From Myxococcales bacterium (GTDB taxonomy: Bacteria; Myxococcota_A; UBA9042), in the NCBI GenBank assembly GCA_947491025.1, contig CANLIC010000006.1, positions 62,001-126,000 on the forward strand: 64,000 bases of DNA, read 5' to 3'. The notes below the pieces were generated by a model. The model did not search any database, had not been told where the DNA came from, and saw only the letters and a list, made by a program, of their open reading frames with translations. Shown here in pieces: positions 18,224-25,588 of this stretch (within the stretch, counting starts at the first letter, position 1; each line of letters begins with the position of its first letter). The position numbers were made by a program, and so were the translations under genes.

Positions 18224-18666
18224 CAGATCCGGCTCCACCGCCACCGGCGGGGCCGCCGGACGGCCCGACTGTAGCCCGGCAATCGATGGACGTGCAAGGT
18301 CTGGCAGATCGCCCGCCCCAGCGGACAATGCTCGACGCCGAGGCGGCAGCGAGCAGCGCAGCGCCGGCGCTCGGCCACCTTGGCGGATCCGCGATTTCGC
18401 AGAACCTTCCGTGACGTCCACCCTGCGGACCCCCCTCCCGGCGGGCGCCTCCGTCTTGAGGGCAGGTGTAGCGCCGGGCGCCGAGACCCGCAGCGGGGGT
18501 CGCATCAGGGCGGCGCGTCGGGGCTCGAGTCCGAAGGGCACCGGCGCGCGACGAGACGGGTTGCCCCGTCGGGGGCCCCGATCTATCCTGCGCCCCCGCC
18601 ACGCACCGCGTGGACCGCGCGGGACCCACCAAGTGCCCTCGCTTCGGCGCAACCGGAAGGCCATAG
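18224..18666. other. Intergenic region between lipoprotein and pseudokinase genes
   Basis: These 443 bases have open frames on both strands, as is common at this GC content, but none with recognisable content. A short hairpin, GACGGG-TTG-CCCGTC-like, occurs near 18560-18580. The plus-strand gene has GGAAGG before its ATG. Promoters for both divergent genes are expected here but I cannot place them. Confidence 0.5.
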
Positions 18667-21600
18667 ATGTCGGAACAACGCATCGCCCAACGCTTTACGG
18701 TCCAAAAGACCTTGGAAGAGGGCAAGCTCGGCGCTCTGTACCTCGTCTCGGACGATCAGGGCGGCGACGCGCTGCTGCTGCAGCTGCCTACGGGCCTCGA
18801 GGTAGACGACGGCGCACTCGAGGCGATCGTCGCCGACAACCGCGCCATGACCGGCTGCGGCGACGTGCTGCTCACGACCTCATTTGGCCGCGCCGATGGA
18901 CGCATCTGGCTCCGTACCGAGGGCGTGGCCGGCGTCCTGCTGTCCAAGCTCATCGCGGACCGGGCCAAGATGGGCCACGAAGAAGTGCTGCACCTCGCGC
19001 TGACCGTGACACGTGCCCTCGAAGAGGCCACAGCGCACGATGTCCGCCACTTGGACCTCGGTCCCCACCGCCTGCTCGTCGAGGGCGAGGCCGCCAGCGG
19101 CATCGCCCGCGCGTTCGGCTTTGGCTGGTGGCGGCTGCTACCGGCTTGGCAATCAGGCCAGGAAGACCCCGGCTTCTATGGCGAACCCGAGTTCATGGCG
19201 GCCGAGATCTGTCGCGCCGAGCCGCCGACCGCCGCCGCCGACATCTACTCTGCGGCTTTGGTGCTGTGGGCAGCTGCAGCCGGCAAGCCGCCTTTCCGCT
19301 CGCATCAACCGCTGATGACCCTCAAGCGCCAAGCGATCGAGAAGCCGCTGCGCTTGGACCTGGTCAAGCCGACCCTCAAGGGGGTCAAGGAGCTGGCGGC
19401 GGCCCTCACCCCGGCCCTCGACAAGGCTCCTGCCGCCCGACCGCAAGCCGCCGAGCTGCTGGCCCGCTTCGCTGAGCTGGCCGAGACCCACGCGCCGGCG
19501 GTACTAGCCATCGAGTCCCGCGTCCCGGGCGGTCGTGCGGAGGCCTTCGGCGCGGCCCTCGCGTTGCCGAGCGGCGACGCCGTCACTTCGGGCAATACGC
19601 TGCATTTCGGCAGCACGGCCATCAGCGAGCTGCGCTCGCGGCTCGCCGCGGACAAGGCGGCCCTGGACAGCGTAGAGACGAGCGACACCACCCTGCGCCT
19701 GTCCGCCGCGGAGCTCTCGAGCGCTCTGGCCAAGGCCGAGCCGTCCACTGCGGGCCAGACGACCAAGACCGCAGCGGTGCCAGAGGGCGGGCAGGAAGCT
19801 GCCGCCGCGGCGGAGGCCGAGGCCAAGGCCCAGGCAGCCGCGCAAGCCGAGGCAGCGTCCAAGGCCGAGGCGGAGGCCAAGGCCCAGGCAGCCGCGCAAG
19901 CCGAGGCAGCGTCTAAGGCTGAGGCGGAGGCCAAGGCTCAGGCAGCCGCGCAGGCCGAGGCAGCGTCCAAGGCCGAGGCGGAGGCCAAGGCTCAGGCAGA
20001 GGCTTCGGCCGCTGCCGCGGCGCAAGCCGCCGCCGCCGCGGAGGCCCAAGCCGCCGCCGCAGTCGCCGAACCGGAGTCTGCAGCCGCCCGGGCCGCGGCA
20101 GAGGCCCAAGCGGCACAAGCCGTTGCCAGCGCTGGCGCCTCGGTGCCTGCTGGCCTCAGCGCCGCGGACGCCCCAGCGGTCGGCGCCGGCGAATCTGCCG
20201 AGGGCGACGACGACGACGACGGCGATGACCGCGGCGGACGCCGTGGACGCAAGGGTCGTCGTGGTCGCGATCGCAACGATCGCGACAAGCCCAAGCCCTC
20301 GGTGCCAAGCGCCGCCGTGGTTGCCAGCGCTCCCACAACTGCCGCTGCAGCAGCCCAGTCCGCGCCGAAGCAAGCCCAGACCACCCCCGCGCCGGCGGCG
20401 GCCACGTCCGCCCCGGCAGCGACTTCTGCGGCCGCGGCTTCGGCCGCGTCCACGGCTGCGGCGCCGATCCCAACCATCAAGATCGCCGCCAGCATCGCCG
20501 CCGAGCGGCCGCAGACCGGTAGCCGTGGCGAGACCGGCAAGCTCAAGGCTGTCATCGCTGAAGAGTCGTTCTTCACCGGAGCCACCGCGCCCGTCGCCGA
20601 AGAGGCTGCCCCTGCGGCCAGCAGCGGCAACAAGGGCATGCTGGTTTTCGTGGTCGCGCTCGGGCTTCTCGCTGTCGCCTCTGTGGTCTGGATGTTCGTC
20701 AACGCCAACAAGCCGCCGCCCGAGCCGGCACGAGCCGCACTGACGGCACCGGCGGCTGCAGCGCCTGTCGTCGACCCGAAGGTCGAGCAGGTGCGCGCGG
20801 CGGTCGAGCAAGCCAACCAGGCGCTGCAGTCCGGCGCCTTTGAACAGGCGCTCGTCCACGCCAACCAAGCGTTGGCCATCGATGCTGACCACGGTCCCGC
20901 GCAGGCCTTGCAGCGTCAGGCTCAAGCAGAGTTGGACAAGAAGGCGGCGGCCGCAGCGGCTGAGGCGGAGGCGGCTGCTGCCGCCGCTGCCGCCGCTGCT
21001 GCTGCTGCGGATGTGGCTCCGCCGGCGCCAGATGACGCAGGAACCGCTCAAGGCGACACCGGATCGGCAGCGGCGGGCGTGGGAGTGGATCCCGCTGCCG
21101 CCGCGCCCGCGATCGCCGGCGGGGCGGCGGCCGAGGCCGCCGAGAAAGCCGCCGCTGATGCGGCTGCTGCCGCCAAAGCGGCCGCCGAGAAAGTGGCTGC
21201 GGACAAGGCGGCAGCGGACAAGGCGGCAGCGGAGAAGGCGGCAGCGGACAAGGCGGCAGCGGAGAAGGCGGCAGCGGACAATGCCGCGGCCGCCGGAAAG
21301 GCGGCAGCGGAGAAGGCTGCCGCCGAGAAGGCCGCGTCGGCCAAGGCAGCTGCTGCCAAGGCCGCGAGCGACAGCACGGCCGCCGCTGCCCGGCAAGCCG
21401 CCGCCAAAGTCGCCGCCGAAAAGGCCGCGGCAGAGCGAGCGGCCGCCGCTGCCAAGGCCGCGGCCACCAAGGCCGCAGCAGAGAAAGCAGCAGCGGAGAA
21501 GGCCGCCGCCGCCAAACCCGCCGCCGAAAAGCCCGCCGCCGAAAAACCGGTGGCGTCGGAAAAGCCCGCTGCGCCACAGCCCGCGCCGCGTGCCGCCGCG

Positions 21601-21765
21601 GAAGATCCAGCAGCCACCAAGCTCGCCGCCAAGGCCCAGGAGACCAACAACATCAAGCTCAAGGTGTTGTACCTGAAGAAGGCGATCGAGAAGGCGCCCG
21701 GCAATGCGACCTACCGCAACCTGCTCAAGATCGCCGAAGACGAACTGGCGCGTGAGTCGAATTAG
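18667..21765 (+). CDS. Membrane pseudokinase with TolA-like Ala/Lys/Glu repeats and a TPR-like segment
   Basis: 1032 residues. The first 270 resemble a Ser/Thr kinase: degenerate glycine loop (EEGKLGALYLVSD), catalytic loop HLDLGPHRLLV where the Asp is kept but Lys and Asn are lost, GFG in place of DFG, and an APE-like stretch 'GEPEFMAAEICRAEPPTAAADIYS'. The beta-3 Lys is also missing (ALLLQLP), so activity is unlikely. Then come Ala/Glu/Lys repeats, an acidic Asp cluster with basic 'GRRGRKGRRGR', one membrane helix (GMLVFVVALGLLAVASVVW), a TPR-like pair and a long AAAEKAAADK repeat like TolA, ending in a charged helix. It may anchor the cell envelope or act as a scaffold; this is inference. 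Confidence 0.8.
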   Translation: MSEQRIAQRFTVQKTLEEGKLGALYLVSDDQGGDALLLQLPTGLEVDDGALEAIVADNRAMTGCGDVLLTTSFGRADGRIWLRTEGVAGVLLSKLIADRAKMGHEEVLHLALTVTRALEEATAHDVRHLDLGPHRLLVEGEAASGIARAFGFGWWRLLPAWQSGQEDPGFYGEPEFMAAEICRAEPPTAAADIYSAALVLWAAAAGKPPFRSHQPLMTLKRQAIEKPLRLDLVKPTLKGVKELAAALTPALDKAPAARPQAAELLARFAELAETHAPAVLAIESRVPGGRAEAFGAALALPSGDAVTSGNTLHFGSTAISELRSRLAADKAALDSVETSDTTLRLSAAELSSALAKAEPSTAGQTTKTAAVPEGGQEAAAAAEAEAKAQAAAQAEAASKAEAEAKAQAAAQAEAASKAEAEAKAQAAAQAEAASKAEAEAKAQAEASAAAAAQAAAAAEAQAAAAVAEPESAAARAAAEAQAAQAVASAGASVPAGLSAADAPAVGAGESAEGDDDDDGDDRGGRRGRKGRRGRDRNDRDKPKPSVPSAAVVASAPTTAAAAAQSAPKQAQTTPAPAAATSAPAATSAAAASAASTAAAPIPTIKIAASIAAERPQTGSRGETGKLKAVIAEESFFTGATAPVAEEAAPAASSGNKGMLVFVVALGLLAVASVVWMFVNANKPPPEPARAALTAPAAAAPVVDPKVEQVRAAVEQANQALQSGAFEQALVHANQALAIDADHGPAQALQRQAQAELDKKAAAAAAEAEAAAAAAAAAAAAADVAPPAPDDAGTAQGDTGSAAAGVGVDPAAAAPAIAGGAAAEAAEKAAADAAAAAKAAAEKVAADKAAADKAAAEKAAADKAAAEKAAADNAAAAGKAAAEKAAAEKAASAKAAAAKAASDSTAAAARQAAAKVAAEKAAAERAAAAAKAAATKAAAEKAAAEKAAAAKPAAEKPAAEKPVASEKPAAPQPAPRAAAEDPAATKLAAKAQETNNIKLKVLYLKKAIEKAPGNATYRNLLKIAEDELARESN
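19819..19998 (+). repeat. 54-base tandem repeat inside the pseudokinase gene
   Basis: Units begin with GAGGCCAAGGC at 19819, 19873, 19927 and 19981, an exact period of 54 bases (18 codons: E-A-K-A-Q-A-A-A-Q-A-E-A-A-S-K-A-E-A). Three units are complete and nearly identical, the fourth partial. The near identity at DNA level points to recent slippage or unequal crossing over. It encodes part of the Ala/Lys/Glu-rich helical region. Confidence 0.85.
21199..21318 (+). repeat. 15-base tandem repeat inside the pseudokinase gene
   Basis: Units close to GCGGACAAGGCGGCA, encoding A-D/E-K-A-A, alternate GACAAG and GAGAAG for about eight copies. The period of 15 bases keeps frame. It forms part of the C-terminal TolA-like helix and is likely length-variable between strains. 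Confidence 0.75.
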
Positions 21766-21913
21766 CTGACCGGCCCGCCTGACCTTTCGTGCGACATTGG
21801 GATCACACAGATCTCGCCTCCGCTGACAGCCATGTCAGACTGAGGGCTGAGGACTGCCCGCTCCGCAGGGCGAGGTCTCGGTCAATTTCGGCTGCAACTG
21901 TCGGTTGGGCAAG

Positions 21914-22486
21914 ATGAAAGCCGTCACGCACCGCAGGCCGGGCACGCTTCTTGCGAAGGAGTGCGACGCGGTTGTCTGGCGCGTACTGCGCCTCGTGGCC
22001 GTGTCGCTGGTGTTGGCGGTCTCGGCGTGCGTGGTGCTGCCCGAGGTCGCCGAACCGCCCGAACCCGAGGCACCTTGGATTCGCATCCTCCGCGAAAAGG
22101 TCGATCCCCCGCTGCTGGTCGACGGCATCATCGCCGCGCCCTTGGTGGTGGAGCCGGGTCAAGCGGGCAACGAGCTGGTACTGTCGTTCTCTGCCAAGTT
22201 CGCGGTGGAGTCGGCGCGTCTCAGCGGTGGCCTGCACCACGCCTGGTACTACGACTACAAGCCGAACAACATCCCAGCGGTCTCCTACACCCGTTGCGGT
22301 GGCAGCGAAGTCTGCACGCTCGCGGTCTGTGCCTTCTTCCAGTCGACGAGCCTCGACCACACGCTGCTCCTGGTGGTCAGCGATCGCCCGCTGCCGACCG
22401 GAGCGACGGCGCCGCTCGGCTTCGAGCCTGGGACCACCTTCGACTGGGTCGAGTGGAACATCGAGATCACGTCACCATGCCCATGA
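21914..22486 (+). CDS. Lipoprotein of unknown function
   Basis: About 190 residues. A TTG at 21905 opens the frame; I prefer the ATG at 21914 (MKAVTHRRPG). The hydrophobic stretch LRLVAVSLVLAVSAC ends in a lipobox with Cys at about 39. The mature part has beta-strand-like sequence with several Cys (TRCGGSEVCTLAVC, SPCP) suggestive of disulphides. No family recognised. The stop overlaps the start of the following gene, so the two are one operon and probably act together at the cell surface. Confidence 0.7.
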   Translation: MKAVTHRRPGTLLAKECDAVVWRVLRLVAVSLVLAVSACVVLPEVAEPPEPEAPWIRILREKVDPPLLVDGIIAAPLVVEPGQAGNELVLSFSAKFAVESARLSGGLHHAWYYDYKPNNIPAVSYTRCGGSEVCTLAVCAFFQSTSLDHTLLLVVSDRPLPTGATAPLGFEPGTTFDWVEWNIEITSPCP

Positions 22487-24306
22487 TCGCGCCGCTGGCC
22501 CGCCGGCCACCCCACGCTTTGGCCGCTTTGGCCCTGCTGGCGCTGGCGACAGTCGCCGGCTGCGGCGACGCGCTGAGCGCCCACCAAGGCGCTTGCTTGA
22601 CGGACGCCGATTGCAGCCCCGGCCTGAGCTGCTTCGAGCAGACTTGGTGCGTCGCTGACCCCGACGAGGCACGTCCCGTGACCCTGCAGCTGGCCCCGCC
22701 GCCCGGCTCCGGGGCAGTGCTTGAGCACTTCGACACCATGCTCGGTGGCCCTGGCGCCATGGCTGGCCACACCTACCAGCTGGCTCAGCCAGCGGCGCTG
22801 CGTGGCACCGTGACTCGAGCCGACGATCCGCTCACGCCCTCCGTCCCCGGCCGGCTCATCGCGCTCTCGCCCGGCAAGATCACGGGCACTGCGCTGCGCT
22901 ACGAGGCGACCAGCTTCGCGACCCTCAAGATCTTCCCGGGCAGCGGCGTGGTCGCTGGATTTGAGATGCGCGTGCAAGCCGGCCCACACTATGATGTCGC
23001 TTTCTGGCCCGATAACCACGAGATCCCTCCCTGGTTCGACGGATGGCAAGTCGCCGGCAGCGCCGACGACTGGCGCATCGAGCTGCCATCGGCGATGTCG
23101 CTCATGCGCGTGCATGGCCGCTTTCGCTACGGCCCGAGCCAAGATCCCGATTGCGGGACCGCCACCGCCGCCGCTCGCCCCGTTTGCGCCGGGACCTGCA
23201 AGGGCGTTGCGGGGATGCGCGTCCTGCTCCGCGACGCCGCTCGCCGCCAGCGATCGTCGAGCGCGATCACCGATGCCGAAGGGCGCTTCGAGCTGCTGGT
23301 CGACGCCGCCGCCGGCGAGGTCGAGGTGGCGTTCTCGTCCCACGATGCAGCCAATCCGGCGCCTTCGGGCCAACTGCGGCAGCGCTTCGACCTCATGAAG
23401 CTGCGCAAGAAAGAGCAGATGGAGGTCGAACTCGGCGATTTGATCCTCGGACTGCCGCTCTCGCTCGTCGAGGCGCAGCTGCCGGTCCGCGACGCGCAGG
23501 GCCTGCCGGTCATCGGCGCCCGAGTCACCGCGCAGCGCGCTCTCCCCTCGCCGCAGTCTTGCGAGCTCTCTGCTGGCGGCAAGGTTGTCCAGCAGCCCCT
23601 GTTCGAGGACCTGCGCCTGTCCGCCGAGGGCCACACCGATGTCGAGGGGAAGGCCATGCTCCAGGTCGTGGCCGGCGCCTGGAACGTCTCCGTGACGCCG
23701 CCGGCGACGAGCGCCGCCGCCCGCGTCAAGTCCGCCTCGGTCGCGCTCTCTGCCGGGCCAGCCGCCGCGATCGCCTGCGATGTCCGCCGCGCCTTCACCG
23801 GGCAGCTCGTGGGGCCAGATCAGGCACCCATGGCCGGCGCCCGCATGCGCATCGGCGCCATCCAAGCCGACGCCGGCGAGGCCGCCGCGACCGTGGTCGA
23901 GGTGCTGACCGACACCGACGGTGCCTTCCATGCCCGCCTCGATCCCGGCCGCTATGCCGTCGTCGCTGAGCCGGCCGCCGACGCCGGGCTGGCACGCGCC
24001 CTGCTGCGCGTCATCGAGGTCGCGGCCGATCACGACCTGCCGGCGCAGAAGCTCGTGATGCCGGCGCCGGCGGTGCTCGTCGGCCGCGTCCTCGGCCCTG
24101 ACGGCGCGCCCCTGAGCGGGGTGGTCGTCGATGTGCTGGCGCCCTCGCTGACATCCCTGGCACCTCTCGGCGACGCTCGCGGCAAGCCAGGTTGGGGCCG
24201 CGCCCTGCTCGCCGCCGAGACACAGCGGCTCGCTTCGACGGTCACCGATCACGACGGCCGCTTTCAGGTCTTGGTCGCCACCGGACAGGTAAACACGGCG
24301 CCCTGA
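22477..24306 (+). CDS. Lipoprotein with four carboxypeptidase-regulatory-like domains
   Basis: 609 residues from the ATG at 22477; the ATG at 22483 overlaps the previous stop (ATGA) and is equally possible. A signal (ALAALALLALATVAGC) with lipobox is followed by a Cys motif 'ACLTDADCSPGLSC' common in myxobacterial surface proteins. From about residue 240 there are four CarboxypepD-reg-like beta-sandwich units, each with a G-A-R-V strand and a T-D-x-x-G-x-F turn ('SSAITDAEGRFEL', 'GHTDVEGKAML', 'LTDTDGAFHARLD', 'VTDHDGRFQVLV'). The fourth unit stops about eight residues early, so the C-terminus may be truncated. Likely a structural or binding surface protein. Confidence 0.75.
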   Translation: MPMIAPLARRPPHALAALALLALATVAGCGDALSAHQGACLTDADCSPGLSCFEQTWCVADPDEARPVTLQLAPPPGSGAVLEHFDTMLGGPGAMAGHTYQLAQPAALRGTVTRADDPLTPSVPGRLIALSPGKITGTALRYEATSFATLKIFPGSGVVAGFEMRVQAGPHYDVAFWPDNHEIPPWFDGWQVAGSADDWRIELPSAMSLMRVHGRFRYGPSQDPDCGTATAAARPVCAGTCKGVAGMRVLLRDAARRQRSSSAITDAEGRFELLVDAAAGEVEVAFSSHDAANPAPSGQLRQRFDLMKLRKKEQMEVELGDLILGLPLSLVEAQLPVRDAQGLPVIGARVTAQRALPSPQSCELSAGGKVVQQPLFEDLRLSAEGHTDVEGKAMLQVVAGAWNVSVTPPATSAAARVKSASVALSAGPAAAIACDVRRAFTGQLVGPDQAPMAGARMRIGAIQADAGEAAATVVEVLTDTDGAFHARLDPGRYAVVAEPAADAGLARALLRVIEVAADHDLPAQKLVMPAPAVLVGRVLGPDGAPLSGVVVDVLAPSLTSLAPLGDARGKPGWGRALLAAETQRLASTVTDHDGRFQVLVATGQVNTAP

Positions 24307-24467
24307 GCCCGCGCTTGAGCGTTGAGCACTGTCCCGGTCGGGGGCCCGGAACGCCCGTCGCCGACCGCGGACCCTTGACCCACCGCCGGCTGCGGCATTC
24401 ACTGCCGGCCGCGGTTGGGTGGTCTCGCCACCGCGGTTCCCTGCCCTCCATCTCAGCGAGTCACCCC

Positions 24468-25430
24468 ATGCACAAGGTCGTCATCATCGGTAGCGGTCCC
24501 GCTGGATTCACCGCCGCCATCTACACCGCCCGCGCCAACCTGCAACCGCTGGTGCTGGAGGGTGGTTTCTTGCCGAACGGCGAGCTGATGACCCCGGGCG
24601 GCCAGTTGATGATCACCAGTGAAGTCGAGAACTATCCTGGATTTCCTGAGGGCATCACCGGGCCTGAGCTGGTCGATCGCTGCCGCGAGCAGTCCAAGCG
24701 CTTCGGCGCCGACCACCGCGATGCGGTCGCCGAAGAAGTCGATTTTTCGGGCTTTCCGCTCCGGGTCAAGGTTGAAGGCGCCTGGCTCTCGGCCGCGACG
24801 GTGATTATCGCTACCGGCGCCAATGCGCGTTGGCTCGGCTTGCCTTCGGAGCAGCAATACCTCAACCGCGGCGTGTCGGCCTGCGCCACCTGCGACGGCG
24901 CCTTTTTCAAGGACCGTGAGCTCATGGTCATCGGCGGCGGAGACTCGGCGATGGAGGAGGCCCTCTTCCTGACCCGTTATGCCAGCCGTGTGACGATCGT
25001 CCACCGGCGGGAGTCGTTCCGAGCGTCGAAGATCATGGCGGAGCGCGCGCTGCAGCACCCCAAGATCACCGTCGAGTGGAACAGCGAGCTGGAGGAGATC
25101 CTTGGCGATGGCCAGCGGGTCACCGGCGTGCGATTGAACTCGACCATCGGGCTGCCAAACCGCGACCTCCCCTGCGGCGGTGTCTTTGTCGCCATCGGTC
25201 ACACGCCGAGCACGGGCATCTTCCAGGGCCACATCGACCTGCGCCCGGACGGGTATGTCCAAGTCCACGGCATGACCGGCACCAACCGCAAAGGCGTATT
25301 CGTCGCCGGCGATTGCGCCGATTCGCGCTACCGGCAGGCGATCACCGCCGCTGGAATGGGCTGCATGGCCGCGCTCGACGCCGAGAAACTGGTCGAGGCG
25401 TACGAGGCTGAGGGCTTGTTGGCGCACTAG
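24468..25430 (+). CDS. trxB: Thioredoxin-disulfide reductase
   Basis: NADPH-dependent flavoenzyme that reduces thioredoxin. The 320-residue product begins MHKVVIIGSGPAGFTAAIY (FAD-binding GxGxxG), has the redox-active pair in ACATCDGA, the NADPH-binding GGGDSAMEEA, and the C-terminal FAD motif VFVAGDCADSRYRQ. Length is standard. The frame is open upstream of the ATG at 24468 but without homology. It is a single gene with 161 bases upstream; a TTGACC at 24375 may be part of its promoter but no good -10 follows. Confidence 0.96.
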   Translation: MHKVVIIGSGPAGFTAAIYTARANLQPLVLEGGFLPNGELMTPGGQLMITSEVENYPGFPEGITGPELVDRCREQSKRFGADHRDAVAEEVDFSGFPLRVKVEGAWLSAATVIIATGANARWLGLPSEQQYLNRGVSACATCDGAFFKDRELMVIGGGDSAMEEALFLTRYASRVTIVHRRESFRASKIMAERALQHPKITVEWNSELEEILGDGQRVTGVRLNSTIGLPNRDLPCGGVFVAIGHTPSTGIFQGHIDLRPDGYVQVHGMTGTNRKGVFVAGDCADSRYRQAITAAGMGCMAALDAEKLVEAYEAEGLLAH

Positions 25431-25588
25431 CTGCGTTGGGGGGATCGGGCCAGCCCTGGTCTCGGCGCGACCCGGGTGCCGGGCGCCCATGGGTCCTGCC
25501 GGAGGAGGCCCTCCGGTTGCCAGCGTCAACTCTGATCGCTAGCGTGCGGCGGCCGTCGGCCGGGACCGCGGCAAGGTGGGAGGGTCCT

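Noticed and set aside
19819..21318. Tandem repeats considered as a CRISPR array
   Set aside because: Units are contiguous without unique spacers, keep the reading frame and encode a helical protein region.
19504..21396. 630-codon minus-strand frame inside the pseudokinase gene
   Set aside because: It mirrors the Ala-rich repeats as Gly/Arg/Leu-rich sequence and has no motif of its own.
22285..24402. 705-codon minus-strand frame opposite the two lipoprotein genes
   Set aside because: No start context or domains; the plus-strand genes have signal peptides, lipoboxes and repeated domains.
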